From Harmothoe impar (taxonomy: Eukaryota > Annelida > Polychaeta > Phyllodocida > Polynoidae): a stretch of DNA of 64,000 nt. The notes beneath the pieces are model-generated. The model did no database searches and had not been told where the DNA came from. It worked only from the letters and a program-made list of their open reading frames with translations. The position numbers and the translations under genes were made by a program. The DNA lies in NCBI GenBank assembly GCA_947462335.1, contig OX381721.1:6076001-6140000 (forward strand), in the 5' to 3' direction. This document shows, one piece after another, positions 25,439 through 37,140 of this stretch (the first letter of the stretch is position 1; each line of letters begins with the position of its first letter).

Positions 25439-27710
25439 TCTATGACCGCTGAGAACAATCCAGCTTTGTACTTTGGCTATAGTACTAGATTTAAGAGAGG
25501 GCAGTGTTCATGACCCAGACAATGGCCATTCGAAGTGCAGCACACTGTATATAATATTCAGGGATAGGGGAATGGGGGTTGAGATACTGCTGTTATGACA
25601 ACACCCTGAGGGTACTAATACACCGTAGTGGTCTGACTCCCCTTGAGCTGCTGTTTGTGGCATTCCCTGTGAGTGGTGGCAACCCCTGAAGCAGTAGCCA
25701 TAAACCAAAACAGTGCTTGGCCCCTCTTGTCACCTGTTATATACACTATTGCCACCTACTTGGCGCTAGGTAACACTAACAGTAAAACAAAGGCATGACA
25801 GTATCCACTTTTGGGAAAAATTCTAACAGTTGGGAGGGCAATTATGGAGTAGGGTGGACAGGGGAAGGTATGCTTATAATAGAATGTAAAAGGGTTGTAC
25901 TGCAATGAAGAAGCACTAAGCTGCCGTATTGTCCAATCACAATATAAGTGAGAGTAAAGGAGCATGCCATTGAAAAGTAGTATTATGGAGTTGCTGCTAC
26001 CGCATGGCACCTTTACCCAGAAGAATTAGAAGAGAATTATTAGTCAAAAGTATCCATCCCTAGGAGATGCCAGACAAACTTTTCTATTGTGCTACAGCAG
26101 CGGCTGACAGTGAATGCACTTTACTGTGTGGGTGAATCCACACCCCTTCTGGCTACATAATAGCCTCCTGGTGGCACCATAAATACATGGGCAAGGGACT
26201 GCATGGGAAAGTGGGCCAGGATGTGAGAGGGGAGAAAATGAGTCAACAGGATTTCCATGGACATGGACTATTTCTGCTGGCTGTCTAGCAGCATCAAAAT
26301 AAGAAGTGGTCCCTTTCAGTGAGCAGTGTTGCATACCAATAATCCATGTAATGGTGGACTCACTTTATATGGGTACCAAGAGGTGGCACCTGCTCTTGAC
26401 ACACCTGCTTCCTTGTGCCCCTTCCATCAAAGAAGCTTTTAAGAATGGCACACATGTTTTAGAAGGTTTATATGAAGAAGTATTGCTTTGATAATCTAAG
26501 CTCAATCTTTTTACATTTACTATCTTCCTCTATAGACAAGAATTAAGATCTCAGTGATAAGAGCAATATTGATCATTTTGAAACTAAGTAGATTATACTG
26601 TTACTAGAAATATTACATGCAATGGCCTCTAGGAATCTAGACCTGCTTTGATTATAAGTTTTGGGCTTAGCCTTATATCAAGAAGTGTCTCTTGGGATTA
26701 GTCTAAATTAAAATAAGGTATTGTAAATTAGATCCTTAGGCTATGAAGATTTAGGAAGTTGTTATTTGATGACAACTCCACTTAAATATAACAGATGGGC
26801 TCTGAGCTTATGAAGAAAAAGAGGAAAGGATTTGTTCAACTTACCTTTGGTGTGAAGTACTAGCTGAAGGTTGAATAAATAAACCAACACCAACCATATT
26901 GAGACATTTCTTTATTGAAGAACACAAGTTCACGAAAGGCAAAAGCCCTAAGGAGAGGGCCATCCCAGAGAGCTCCACAGCCATCAATCATCTAAATCTC
27001 CACAAGTACATCCTCCCACTCCAAGCTGCAGTTAACTCTCATAAGAATCATGGCTAGATACTATCCATGACTTTAACTAACACTCGAACCCCATTAAGGC
27101 TACAGCACCTAAGGTCTCTTTTCAGATCCATAGCTCAAACCCACTCTGCCCCCTAAACCCTGCTGTTGACATCCCTCACACCCCAACCAGCGATACTACT
27201 TCTTTTTTTTGTGTGTGTTTCAACTTTGTGACACCATTTTCATGATTTTATGTGACTACCGAACCTTTATTTTAAACTCAAAAAGTACAATCCAATTGTC
27301 GGCTTCTTCCTGGACTAAGGAAAGGGACCCATACATGAGTTAAACAGATATAAGTGCATCTACTGCACTAGATTAGTGTGAAAAAGCAAGAGAGAAAAGT
27401 TTGTGAGAATGTGACTATCTCCCCTTCGCCCTTGGGTGGTAGGTCTTAGATTATGAAAAAGGATAATGATCCTGTTGGGATGAGATGAGACAAGTTTGTT
27501 AAGTTACAATACTGCACTATTGAGATAACCTGTTCTTCAGGTTATACACTCATTGTCTATGTACACACATTCATATGCCTGTAAATCCTTGAAAAATGTG
27601 AAATATTCAGTTGAGGGGATTCATTTCATGGTTTGGCCTGTCAAATACTAGTTTGGTGCAATAAATGAGAGGAGAAGAGGACTACACTCAATGAGAATGC
27701 ATTTATGAGA

Positions 27711-28070
27711 TACAGAATCATCAATTTCCATGGGCTGAACCCTTGTATAATAAGTAAGATTCCTGTGTCCCGAATTCAAAAGGAGCAGATAGAAAGTCAA
27801 GAGTAAAGTGATGATTGAATTTGATTTGCTTCACTCTACCTTTCATTTGAATTTGTAAAAAAAGTAGAAGCTAATCCATGTTTTGTTTAATACAGAATCA
27901 ACAATTTTTATGGGCTGAACCCTTGTATAATAAGAAAGATTCCTGTGTCCCAATTTAAAAAGGATTGGATAGAAAGGGAACAGGTATGTTATGATATAAT
28001 TGCTTTTGTTTTACTCTACCTTTAATTAGACTTTGAATAGAAACTAAAAGCTAATCCATGTTCTGTTTTA
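27711..28070 (+). repeat. 180-bp tandem duplication upstream of exon-like copy 3
   Basis: TACAGAATCATCAATTTCCA at 27,711 and TACAGAATCAACAATTTTTA at 27,891 begin two homologous units of about 180 bp. Both end in AGCTAATCCATGTT(T/C)TGTTT. The duplicated end includes the pyrimidine-rich stretch ahead of the acceptor at 28,078. Confidence 0.8.
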
Positions 28071-28078
28071 TTCTATAG

Positions 28079-28116
28079 GTGAGTGTTTTGATGCCTCCAT
28101 ATGATAACAGGTACAG
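28079..28116 (+). other. Exon-like segment with abutted acceptor and donor, copy 3
   Basis: TGTTTTATTCTATAG|GTGAGTG has the best pyrimidine tract of the three copies. After 38 nt comes GTACAG|GTATGTTTT. The length differs from the other copies, which argues against coding. Confidence 0.4.
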
Positions 28117-30105
28117 GTATGTTTTAGGGTTTTACTAATCCATTGTAGTGCTTAACATTGCCCTAATATAAAATCCAACAATCCATGAATGACACTTAAT
28201 ATCTTTTTGATGTTTGTGTTTCCTCTGAATATAAAAGAATCTGTTTCAAGGTGCCTTTTGTCTGATGAAGTATTCATGTTATTGTACAGTAATCAATGAT
28301 CAAAACATACCATCAACATTGTTCATGAATAGTTTTAGCAAAACGTGTTTTTGAATTGTTTTTTAGATGACAATACAAGAAGTATTTATTACATTTTTTC
28401 ACAATCTCTGCCTACATCGTTAAACACAGGACTATTGTTCCTTCAGTTTGAATACAATAGTAGTAGAAGTGAGGGACTCATTTTTAAGGGTCTAAGCATG
28501 TAGTTCAATGCAAGGGGGAGGTACCTATGGTGTGGACATGTTAGAGAATTCCTTCAAGCATCACACCAGCAGAGTGATTTAGGGTTCTCATGGAACCCAT
28601 TGCCTGACCTGTCACTCCCAGGGGTCACATTGAACTAAAGGTGGAGGTCATTGTCCACACTCTCTAAGCAGAATCAGGATTTCACTGTCAAGCACCCTTA
28701 TCACACTTGAAATGTACCCTGAGATCAGTATTAGGACAATCCTATTCTGTATGGGTAGATTACTGAGGTAGGATGCAGGTGTGGGATGTGGGATCAACCA
28801 GGAAATCATGAAATGGGTCGATTAGATCAGATTAAGTACTGTTTTCAATAGGTAATCTTGATGGGTAACCTACCTGTAAAGTAGATGCAACACCATTTTC
28901 AAATGTTGTATAGGTTTACATGTTAAGGCATGTTACTCATGGGCGTTGTCTTTGTGTGCTGCATTGTGGCCCCATTCAAGGAAGCTATACTTCAACAAGC
29001 ATACCATCTGCCTACAATTTGCACAATTCTGATGCAGAAGACAATGGCACAACTTAACAATGTACATTTTCAAAAGTGTTTGGCCATCAATAATTTGATC
29101 TAATCGGGCTACCATATACAATGCTATAGAACTGATCCATTCTTTAAAACTTTTAACAAACATGACTTCATATATCACACATTATAAAAACATCTAGCAA
29201 ACCACCTATAGATCTATGTAAAGAAGGTAATGTTTCATCCTTGATGTATCAACAATGCCAGCGCTCATAGCACAATCGAATACAAACAGTCATGGGTCTG
29301 TTTTATTGAGCATGCAGACCCTCTGCCAATACACCACAGCCATTTACTATTTACTCCATTTGTTCAGCCGCCACTGGTGTGATAAGAAACACATTGTATG
29401 ATTGCTGATCTGCAGCGTGAGCCACAATCGGAGTCTAGTGGGTATGTGGCAGTAGGATGGCAGGAGTGGCAGTGGCTTTGAATCTACATGTTGTTCGAAC
29501 ATTGTTTTGGGATGAGTTGAAGCAGGATTATCAAATATCCTAGCATCATAGGAAAATGAAGCTGGTCTATCTAAACCTATGTTTATATACTATGTGGTTT
29601 TGAAGAAAATATGTGCCAATATTAAGATGTTTCTATTCATGTAATAAATATGAGGAACATTTTGAAGATCAGCCTTTGAAATCTTTATCAAGTTACTTTA
29701 CATTTTCTCATAACATTATAGTAGCACGGCAAAAAGGGTGCAAAATGGCAGCGTGATGTGGTGACTCAATACAGAGCTGTGTGGAGGCAGGATCAAGCCT
29801 AGCTCAGCCTGGTCAATATCTAAACATACACCCTCAGAAAAGTCATTGTCGCTAAAACTACCCTTCCTGAGAGTCAGGCAGTGGTAGTTTTAGAGATCAG
29901 GCGCAGTGTGTGCTGTAGACCAGGCAGCCCACTGGGAATGACAACAGCTTTCAGTGGTGTTTCCTATAGGCTGCTCACTTTATGTATCTAAAGCGGATGT
30001 ATTGCTATTCCAATGCAGATCTGAAAGTTATTCCTAGGCACAGACAGAATACATGTCAATAATGCAGCCTACTGAATTGCCCATGATTTCAACATTATAA
30101 CACAT

Positions 30106-30585
30106 GGCAGTGTCTCACTAGATCAGGCCAATGCGAACGTTTTTCACCGGGTACCATCTTCGACCAGCCATCACGAAAAAAAAACACTTTCTTCTCTTAG
30201 GCCACTCATCAGCAATGATTTTTTAATCCATGGGCTAAAATGTATAGGATGAAACGCATTTTTGGTGTGCGAAATTCACATTTTAAGACTATATTGATGT
30301 TATGAAAGTGGAGAAAGTGTCAGTTATTTCTATTCCACTGTATTGCTGTCAATATAAGCATGAATTTAATACCAGATATGCCAATATCTGTCTATCTTTA
30401 TAATGTTTTTCATCAACAAATGAGCCAAAGAAAAAAAAAGTTTTCTTCCTCAAAACCTGATTTTTAGGATAAGCGCAGTATGAGAAACCATATAACTTTT
30501 TTAAGTGGCCTTATATATAAACCGTTTTCTGTCAGGAGGTCAAAGACTGGGTGCCATCTTTGGCCCCATCTAGTGAGACACAGCC
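30106..30585. mobile_element. TIR element family A, copy 4 (about 480 bp)
   Basis: The left end is GGCAGTGTCTCACTAGATC and the right end is ATCTAGTGAGACACAGCC. Single subterminal motifs resembling CACCGGGTACCATCTTCGAC and GACTGGGTGCCATCTTTGGC replace the tandem arrays of the 9.7-kb copy. It is therefore a low-repeat variant of the family. Confidence 0.78.
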
Positions 30586-31200
30586 AGATGCATATTAATA
30601 TTCTGATGCTCATGAATTACCTGATTTCACCGAAAACTCACAAGAGGCTTTATGTCAACATCTTTGTCATTGAGAATTCGTCTTTTATTGTACTGTTTGA
30701 GGAGTGTAGAAATACTTATTGAAGCACAGGAAAACAAAGCCCAATTTCACAAAAGGGAAAAATGTTAGTTGACATCCAGATGACGTTAAGGGCTCTGAGC
30801 TGAAATGACCACACCTGCCACCAGCTCTGTTATCAAATATCTAAGGGCTAAGAAAATAGACGGATCCCTTCGTCAGAAAAGTGCAAATCAAAGAAAAATA
30901 CATGCGAAAATGGCCCTCAACACACAGGCAGCTTTTCTGTTCTAGAATGAAAAAGGAATAAAACCGCTGCATCTTCTTTTTTGCCACGTGTTAACTTTAA
31001 CACCTAACTTTGGTCATTGATTCAGGAACGCTTTTTTGAGTTTGGTTTTAGAGGGAACATGGGGAGCAGCTGCTGTCTGGTTGTGTTTAATGAGAGACGG
31101 AATGGGCAGGTGTAAAGAGACTTACACCCAGATGTTAGTGTGTAATCAGAGAGTGGGTACAAATGCCACAATGCCTCTCTTGTTTAACACTAATTAGCTT

Positions 31201-32337
31201 TACTCTAAAAAGCGGTCATTAACTTAGCTCTAAAGATTTTCTTATAGGAAGACTGTCCCAGACTGTGTGCCTAAACAGGGAAATCAATGTGCTCAATTAA
31301 CTGGAATCAACTGATTAATGTACACAAACTGTGTAAATACATCCCTTTCTTCAAGAACACCTGCTTCATCAAAATACACAAATGTTGTACATTCTTCATG
31401 AAAAATACTGGGTATCATTTTTTTTGAAGATTTCTCACCCTCCCAAACCTAATGTCTAGCCTTCTACCATGGTTTCAATTATGCATTTAGCCTGCTCTCT
31501 TTGCCAGGGGTGGCTTTCCGCAAAAAATTCTTACTCTGGTGTGTTTTTGGTCTAGCAACATGGCTGCCCATCTGTCTTTGTCTGCAGGTCCCCTTTGCGG
31601 CACACACATTGTTTGATAAAGAAGATCCATCATAAGCGTATATTAGGTTTTAACCTTTTCCAGGGATTTTTTTTTTCATAGACTTATAACTGAGTGTTCT
31701 AGCTGATATGACATAAGTTAATTGAGCAGGATATTTAAGCATCATTTTCATTTCCTGATAATTTGCTCACGCTGAAGGACAATGTATATGCTAAACCTCA
31801 CTGCGATTCCTAGGAGGTTTTATTATACCCAGCATACGATACAGGCATATTTTAAGCCTAGGACGCTGTACGCTCATGAGTGGCGTAAAAATGTCATACG
31901 CCCACGTGTGGGCATACAGAGGTGACCGTGGGCATATGGGAAAGTACCTGGCGGCACCCTGTGATTGACCTAGTAAAATAGAAATATACAACGTCAGATA
32001 TAGGTCATCTCTCCCAAACTGCCGGGGATGTACATTTCTGTTGTTCCCTCTTCATAGTTTAGTCTAGACGCAGGTAGGCCTAGATTAGGGATGGGCAGAA
32101 TATGTTTTATTTTTTTATCTATTTAAACTTCACCGCCTTTCTAGGGGGCGTTATTCTCGGCTAGATTGTGTATGAACTTATTAATTAAATTCCTTTGGGT
32201 GAAAGGTACGATTCAAAGGTGTGTTGAGTGTACATGAAAGAGGAATGACTCACTCGAAAATGAAAATAAACAGGGAATAAATGATCGGATGAGTACACAG
32301 AGCTGCTTGTAGAGGCGGGGGTGGGGGTGGCTAGGTA
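31201..32337. other. Unassigned AT-rich sequence
   Basis: I see no supported exon. 31,300-31,400 shares the 'AATACATC...TTCTTCAAGAACACCTGCTT' marker with 20,750, 32,665 and 36,330, so it belongs to the duplicated background. Confidence 0.35.
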
Positions 32338-32502
32338 TAATAAAGCAAAAACCACACTTGAAAGCATACAGCCTCTGCAAGGCCATGCACGTATTAATAC
32401 CTGTACGGGACTCTCGTGCTACGCACTCGAGCCCGTACAGGTATTAATACGTCCATGGCCATACAGAGGCTGTATGCTTTCTCGTGCAGTTTTTGTTTAA
32501 TA
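32338..32502. repeat. Foldback (hairpin) of about 165 bp
   Basis: Arms of about 60-70 bp, with inner part ACGTATTAATACCTGTACGG and its exact complement, enclose a short spacer ACTCTCGTGCTACGCACTCG. The outer arms (AAAGCATACAGCCTCTGC and GCAGAGGCTGTATGCTTT-like) are also complementary. It is non-coding. Confidence 0.85.
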
Positions 32503-32599
32503 TCATCTGGTTTTTGTCTCTCTGTGTTGAAACTAGTACCCTATTTTTTCATGTCTACTGTTCCTCCCCAGCCATAGTCATAAAAAAAGATGTTTATAA

Positions 32600-34195
32600 A
32601 ATAGTAAGGAAGTAATCGCTACTTGTGCTACCTTTTATAAAGTAACTTAAGCCTAATTACACAAATACATCCTTTTCTTCAAGAGAATCTGCTTTGTATC
32701 AAAGAGACTGTGTCTAGACATAATAAATAATACATCCTTAAACAAAACTACTTGATAGCAGTCTCATCATAGATTAAAGACAGTCTAGCAAATGGCTTTA
32801 TCTATCTGGCACCTATAGGTCTGAATAATCTCCAAAAGTAATCCTGACTGAACTGTATTCTATAAGACATATAATAAGCTTAATTACTGAGCTTGCTAAG
32901 ACCCGTCTGTTACAAATGGAAGTAAACAGAGAGAAAGTTAACTCTTGAAGAGCAGTACAGTGTTTGTATTTATTTTATATACTCAGCCCTATTACTGAGG
33001 CCCCTGTGGTTGTGTGTGCTGATCCCATCTCTGGCTAATGGGAGCAAGCAAAGAGGTAATCTAACCCTTAAATGGTAGTGTAGTGCTTCAATATATTTTG
33101 CACTTAATCTTCATGACTAGGCCCGGTGTAAAACTAGCCGCGGATGCAGCTTCAGTGCATCATCTTTGTCCTATAAAAGTTTTTCAGTTCATTAGGATAA
33201 GCATAATTCAAAACTTGAGACATGGCACTGACCTTAAAGGGTAAAGAACTTTCATCAGTCAGGGTTTCCTATTGTGGGGATGCTGGGCCCCTATTTTATA
33301 AGATAGAGCGGGACTGGAGCATCATCATATTACCTCTCATGAACGGAAGATGGACTAGCCCATCAATATCTCGGGTCTGTTTTCTAGGTCAAAAAAACAG
33401 TCAAGACATAAGCTATAATCAATCAAACCTGGCTTCTCCTGGCCTTAGAGCCATCTTGCCATCTAAAGTATGGTTGTTCATACACTATATCAAAGACCCA
33501 AGTAGAGATTCAAGCAGCTAATATATAGATGATTGATGCAGACGGAGAGGGACCTGATGTGAAAGAGGCACTGACTGTGAATGAGTAGTGACAGGAGAAT
33601 GCCAGTCAACTCGCCCACTTACCAAGTTGCCCACTACCATGTCGCCCACTTACCAAGTTGTCCACCTACCAAGTCGCCCACTAACCAAGCTGTCTACCTA
33701 CCAAGTCGCCCACTTACCAAGTCGCCCACTTACCAAGTCGCCCCCTCATTGGATATGGAGGAATCACAAGAATTACCAATGGACGACTTAGAGAGTGGGC
33801 GACTTGGGGAGTGGGCGAGTTGATCAGTGGGCGAGTTGGTCAGTGGGCTAGTTGGTAAGTGGGCGAGTTGGTAAGTGGGCGAGTTGGTAAGTGGGCGACA
33901 TGGTAAGTGTGCGAGTTGACCAGAGAAATGGTGGGTGACTTGGTAGTGGGCAACTTGGTGGGTGGATGAGTTGTCTGGATACCGTGACAGGATGGGGAGG
34001 TGTGTTAGACACACACTATGGGAAAGGACTGACTGGGTGGGCACACTGTCACTGATGGAGTGCTATGTACTAAGATGGCTTCATCTGGAAGTAAGAGGCA
34101 AAAGCAAAAGAAGAGGGGAGCGGGGAAGTGCTATAGAGATAGACTTACCCATGGAGCTGGAGATGGAGATGCCAGTGTATCTAATATAGCATAGG
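32600..34195 (+). repeat. Duplicated segment paralogous to 45,480-46,990
   Basis: The shared parts are 'GAGGCCCCTGTGG' near 32,998 (compare 45,499); the 'ATATATTTTGCACTTAATCTTCATG' type stretch near 33,092 (compare 45,600); CTGTTTTCTAGG near 33,376 (compare 45,922); 'AGGCACTGACTGTGAATGAGTAG' type near 33,567 (compare 46,278); and GAGATGGCTTCATC-like near 34,071 (compare 46,848). An open frame at 33,222-33,521 spans the second marker but is not conserved as an open frame in the paralogue, so I do not call it a gene. Confidence 0.7.
33608..33960. repeat. Inverted pair of 16-bp minisatellite arrays
   Basis: The left array (33,608-33,745) repeats TACCAAGTCGCCCACT-type units about nine times. The right array (33,790-33,960) repeats the reverse complement AGTGGGCGAGTTGGTA about ten times. 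A non-repeated core of about 40 bp separates them, so the whole can fold into a very long hairpin. The translated 'THLPSR/TYQVAHL' peptides are repeat artefacts. Confidence 0.88.
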
Positions 34196-34543
34196 ATAAG
34201 GACAGTCAGAGGTAGATCGTGCCAACCAAAAAATGCTGTGTTTCAAATAATATGGATGTGAGTCGGAATCTCAAAAGTTTTAAATCGAAGAGGAAGGCCC
34301 AAATGGCCCAAAATACAAGTCTTTGAAAGATTATAAGCAGTCTCCACTCCTCGAATGAATTTATAGGAACAAAAAAAAAATCACAGCTATCTTCTGGTCA
34401 TATGTTAGTTATCACACCTAATTGCGTCCATTGATTCAGTTGCCCTTTTTGGTTTTTGGTTTTAAAGAGTGGAGGATGGGATCATTTGACATTTGGCTGA
34501 TTTCGATGAGGTGTTAAACTGTCAGGTATGTGTAAAGAGAGTT

Positions 34544-35908
34544 GTATATGTATATGGCATAAACTCCCCACTTATGTTGTTTCGGCTATTTCTGGCCCTT
34601 TTCAGGCTTATACCCCTACAGAATAACCAGTTTTGCACCAATTTATTCAAATCTTTGGTATATGTGAAAAAACATCCTAATAATTCGGGAAATATCAATT
34701 TTTTTGTGTATTGGCCCAATATTCTCCATTTTCTGGCCCTCCAAATGCCCAAAAAACCCTAAAAACGTCAAAAACGCTAAAAATGTCATGTTTTACATGT
34801 CTCCCATGTGTACTGAGGCAGTAACAGCTTATTCCTAATATCATTTTCTATTAGGTCTATGGTATAGTCAATTGATTCATGAGGATTTCACTAGATATGT
34901 TCCGTATTTTTTTCTCCACAGTCATTTAAGTGTGTTTTGTCAGCAAAATATTCAAATGTCATTTCAGGTTGATACCTTTATATAGTAAATAAAGAAGATC
35001 CACACAGTCTCTATTGTATCCCAGATTGTGAGGTAACTCTTGTGTCTTCTGCTGGAAAAAAGAAATTTTGAAAAATATCCAATAATCTTGCCTCCAGGGG
35101 CATATGTCTATTGGGATACATATTTTCTGTCACGGAGTCACCCGGAATATTGGTCACGGAGTCACCAGCCACCCTGATGAAAATTTAAACCATCATAGAA
35201 TTGTTAATACCCAATATATTTAAGTGATCTCTGGTTTTCCTGTGTCCTACCCACTCCCTCTAATGTGCTAATGCAAAAATCCACCATTTTTATGCTCATT
35301 TATACAAGAAATTATTTCCGTCACAGAGTCACCCGGGTGACTCCGTGACGTAAAATAGGTTAATAGGGGTACTTTAGGCCTATACTGTGCAAATTTGGTC
35401 TAGCCAGATATCATGATGCTTCATATTTTTTAAAGTACACATGATCAGGACACTGTAGAGTGAATTTAACCAATAATGGGACCATTTTGAGGAAACTAGG
35501 GTAAAGTTGAGAGTATGTAGTGGAAATGTTCATATTTCTGATAAATGTTCAAAATTCATCGGGCTGTATCTCAAAAACGATTACTCAGAGGGTTTTCATT
35601 CTTGGTATGCTTCAAGATATATGTTGGCCCAGCTTGTAAACAAGATTATTAGTTGCTGTGATGTATTTAAAACATAATGTTCATGATCATGGATTTTTGG
35701 TCACAGAGTCACCTGAAAAAAGGACAATAAACTTAACGAGGCGATAAAAACTGAACCGCTAGGGTTAGAAATGTATCAAAAAGTGTTCCAAGGAGCCAAG
35801 ATATATACCTTTCAATATACTAAACCTGTTTAAACATATTAAGAACTTTCTGATTTGTCCTTCCTCTATCCTAAAACAACATAAGTCAGGAGTTTGAGCC
35901 ATATATAT
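34544..35908. mobile_element. About 1.37-kb insertion of unknown type with GTCACGGAGTCAC motifs
   Basis: In the paralogue near 31,105-31,135, GGTGTAAAGAGAC runs straight into TTACACCCAG. Here GTGTAAAGAGAG and ACACCCAGG are separated by about 1.37 kb. The inserted stretch contains repeated 13-bp motifs (GTCACGGAGTCAC at about 35,131 and 35,156) and a palindrome near 35,322-35,350 centred on ACCCGGGT. It has no long open frame and no clear TIR or LTR, so the class is unknown. Confidence 0.5.
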
Positions 35909-36402
35909 ACACCCAGGTTTTGGTGTGTAATTACTACTTATCGCACAGCTTGTCTCATTTCATGCATTGAACTACTAGCATCACTCTGAAAATGTCCCCA
36001 AAGGGACACTTTGCCAGACTTGGTGGCCAGACAGGGACATTTATTCACTCAATTAACTGAAAGTTTACAAATATTACAAGCATACTTTTAGCTTATATTC
36101 ATCAACAAGATAATAATAATAAAAAAAAAGCTCAGCCTTTTTGTGGTTGCCTGAAGAATATTTGATCTGTTTCTGTCTCTATGATGGGGCTGAAACCATA
36201 TGTTTAATCTCAGCTCTTCTTTACCTGCCATACCTATCAAGGGGATGTTATTTCCTTTTCAAAGAGAACAACAAAGTATTATACTATATGCTACCTTTCA
36301 TCATAGACTTACCTAAGCCTAATCACACATAAATAGTTTTCTTCAGGAACACCTGCTTTCTGTTCATAACATAGAGTGTGTCTAGGCACAGCAAATAAAC
36401 CT

Positions 36403-36903
36403 TGTGGGGCCTTTATCCCACAAAATGTCCTTTATCTCACAACATAGTATAGTTCTGTTAAATAAAGGCTGACCATGGGTCTTTATCCCACAAAATTGGC
36501 ATAAAACCACAAAAACCGTTATCCCAAATAAAAAATGCATTTATCCCACAAAACCCTCTATCTCACAAAACCTATATGGTATCAACATTTTTCTTACATA
36601 TCAACTAGCCTTTGTATCGCAAAACATATACTACTCCAATGTATCAAATTGCTCTTGAATTTATTCTGGCCTCTATATCACAAAGCCTCTGTAATAATCA
36701 TATCCACTGGCCTTTATATCACAAAACCTATGTAATAATCATATATACTTGCCTTTATATCACAGAACTTATATACTGGTTTTATATACAGAACTATCCT
36801 AAAATATAAGCTATTCTTTTTACATATCAACGTATTACCATTATCTAACAAAACTATACTCTTTTGTGGGATAGAGGACATTTTGTGGGATAAAGGGCCC
36901 ACA
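36403..36903. mobile_element. MITE-like element with about 40-bp TIRs and internal CTTTATATCACAAAAC repeats
   Basis: The left end TGTGGGGCCTTTATCCCACA and the right end TGTGGGATAAAGGGCCCACA are inverted copies that continue for about 40 bp. At least six decayed repeats of a 'TTATATCACAAAACCTATGT' unit lie between them. The paralogue at 20,812-20,840 shows the site without the element (GCAAATAAAACCTCCTACAA). Confidence 0.82.
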
Positions 36904-37140
36904 GATCTCCTACAACAAAAGTATCTGTCTGCCTCATCACAGATTAAGGGGCTCTAACAAAGCACCTCTATATCACCTTTAACTGTGAGCAACTTTCTCC
37001 AGAAGTAATCCTGACTGAACAGTATTTATCTATGTGTTTAATGAGCCTTATAACCGAGCCTGATAAGGCCCCTTGTCTGACTAATGGAAGCAAGGGAGAG
37101 AACAAACCCACCTCTTAATGGGCAGTATAATGTTTTCATT

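Larger units (their letters stand above)
24850..31200 (+). repeat. Degenerate duplicated block, copy 4
   Basis: Ordered markers: GACACCTGCTCCCCCTGTC near 24,984; 'CTGCTGTTTGTGGCATTCCC' near 25,650 (also 15,556 and 48,735); 'GGTGGCACCATAAATACATG' near 26,171; 'CCATAGCTCAAACCCACTCTG' near 27,128; the exon-like segment at 28,079; 'CCATTGCCTGACCTGTCACTC' near 28,598; and the 29,170-29,990 segment. Relative to block 3, most markers are displaced by about 10.4-11.4 kb. Confidence 0.72.
34380..37140 (+). repeat. Duplicated segment paralogous to 20,580-21,010 and 30,960-33,060
   Basis: Shared markers: 'TTGATTCAGTTGCCC' near 34,431 (compare 20,635 and 31,016); AATCACACATAAATAG near 36,326; 'GTGTCTAGGCACAGCAAATAA' type near 36,379; 'GATAAGGCCCCTTGTCTGAC' near 37,062. 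Two insertions lie inside (34,544-35,908 and 36,403-36,903). No exon is seen. Confidence 0.6.

Noticed and set aside
33222..33521. 99-codon open frame in the duplicated segment
   Set aside because: The paralogous stretch near 45,700-46,200 does not keep the frame.
33581..34044. Overlapping open frames encoding VAHLPSRPLTK-like repeats on both strands
   Set aside because: They result from 16-bp units having no stops in any frame; the non-repeat paralogue does not preserve them.
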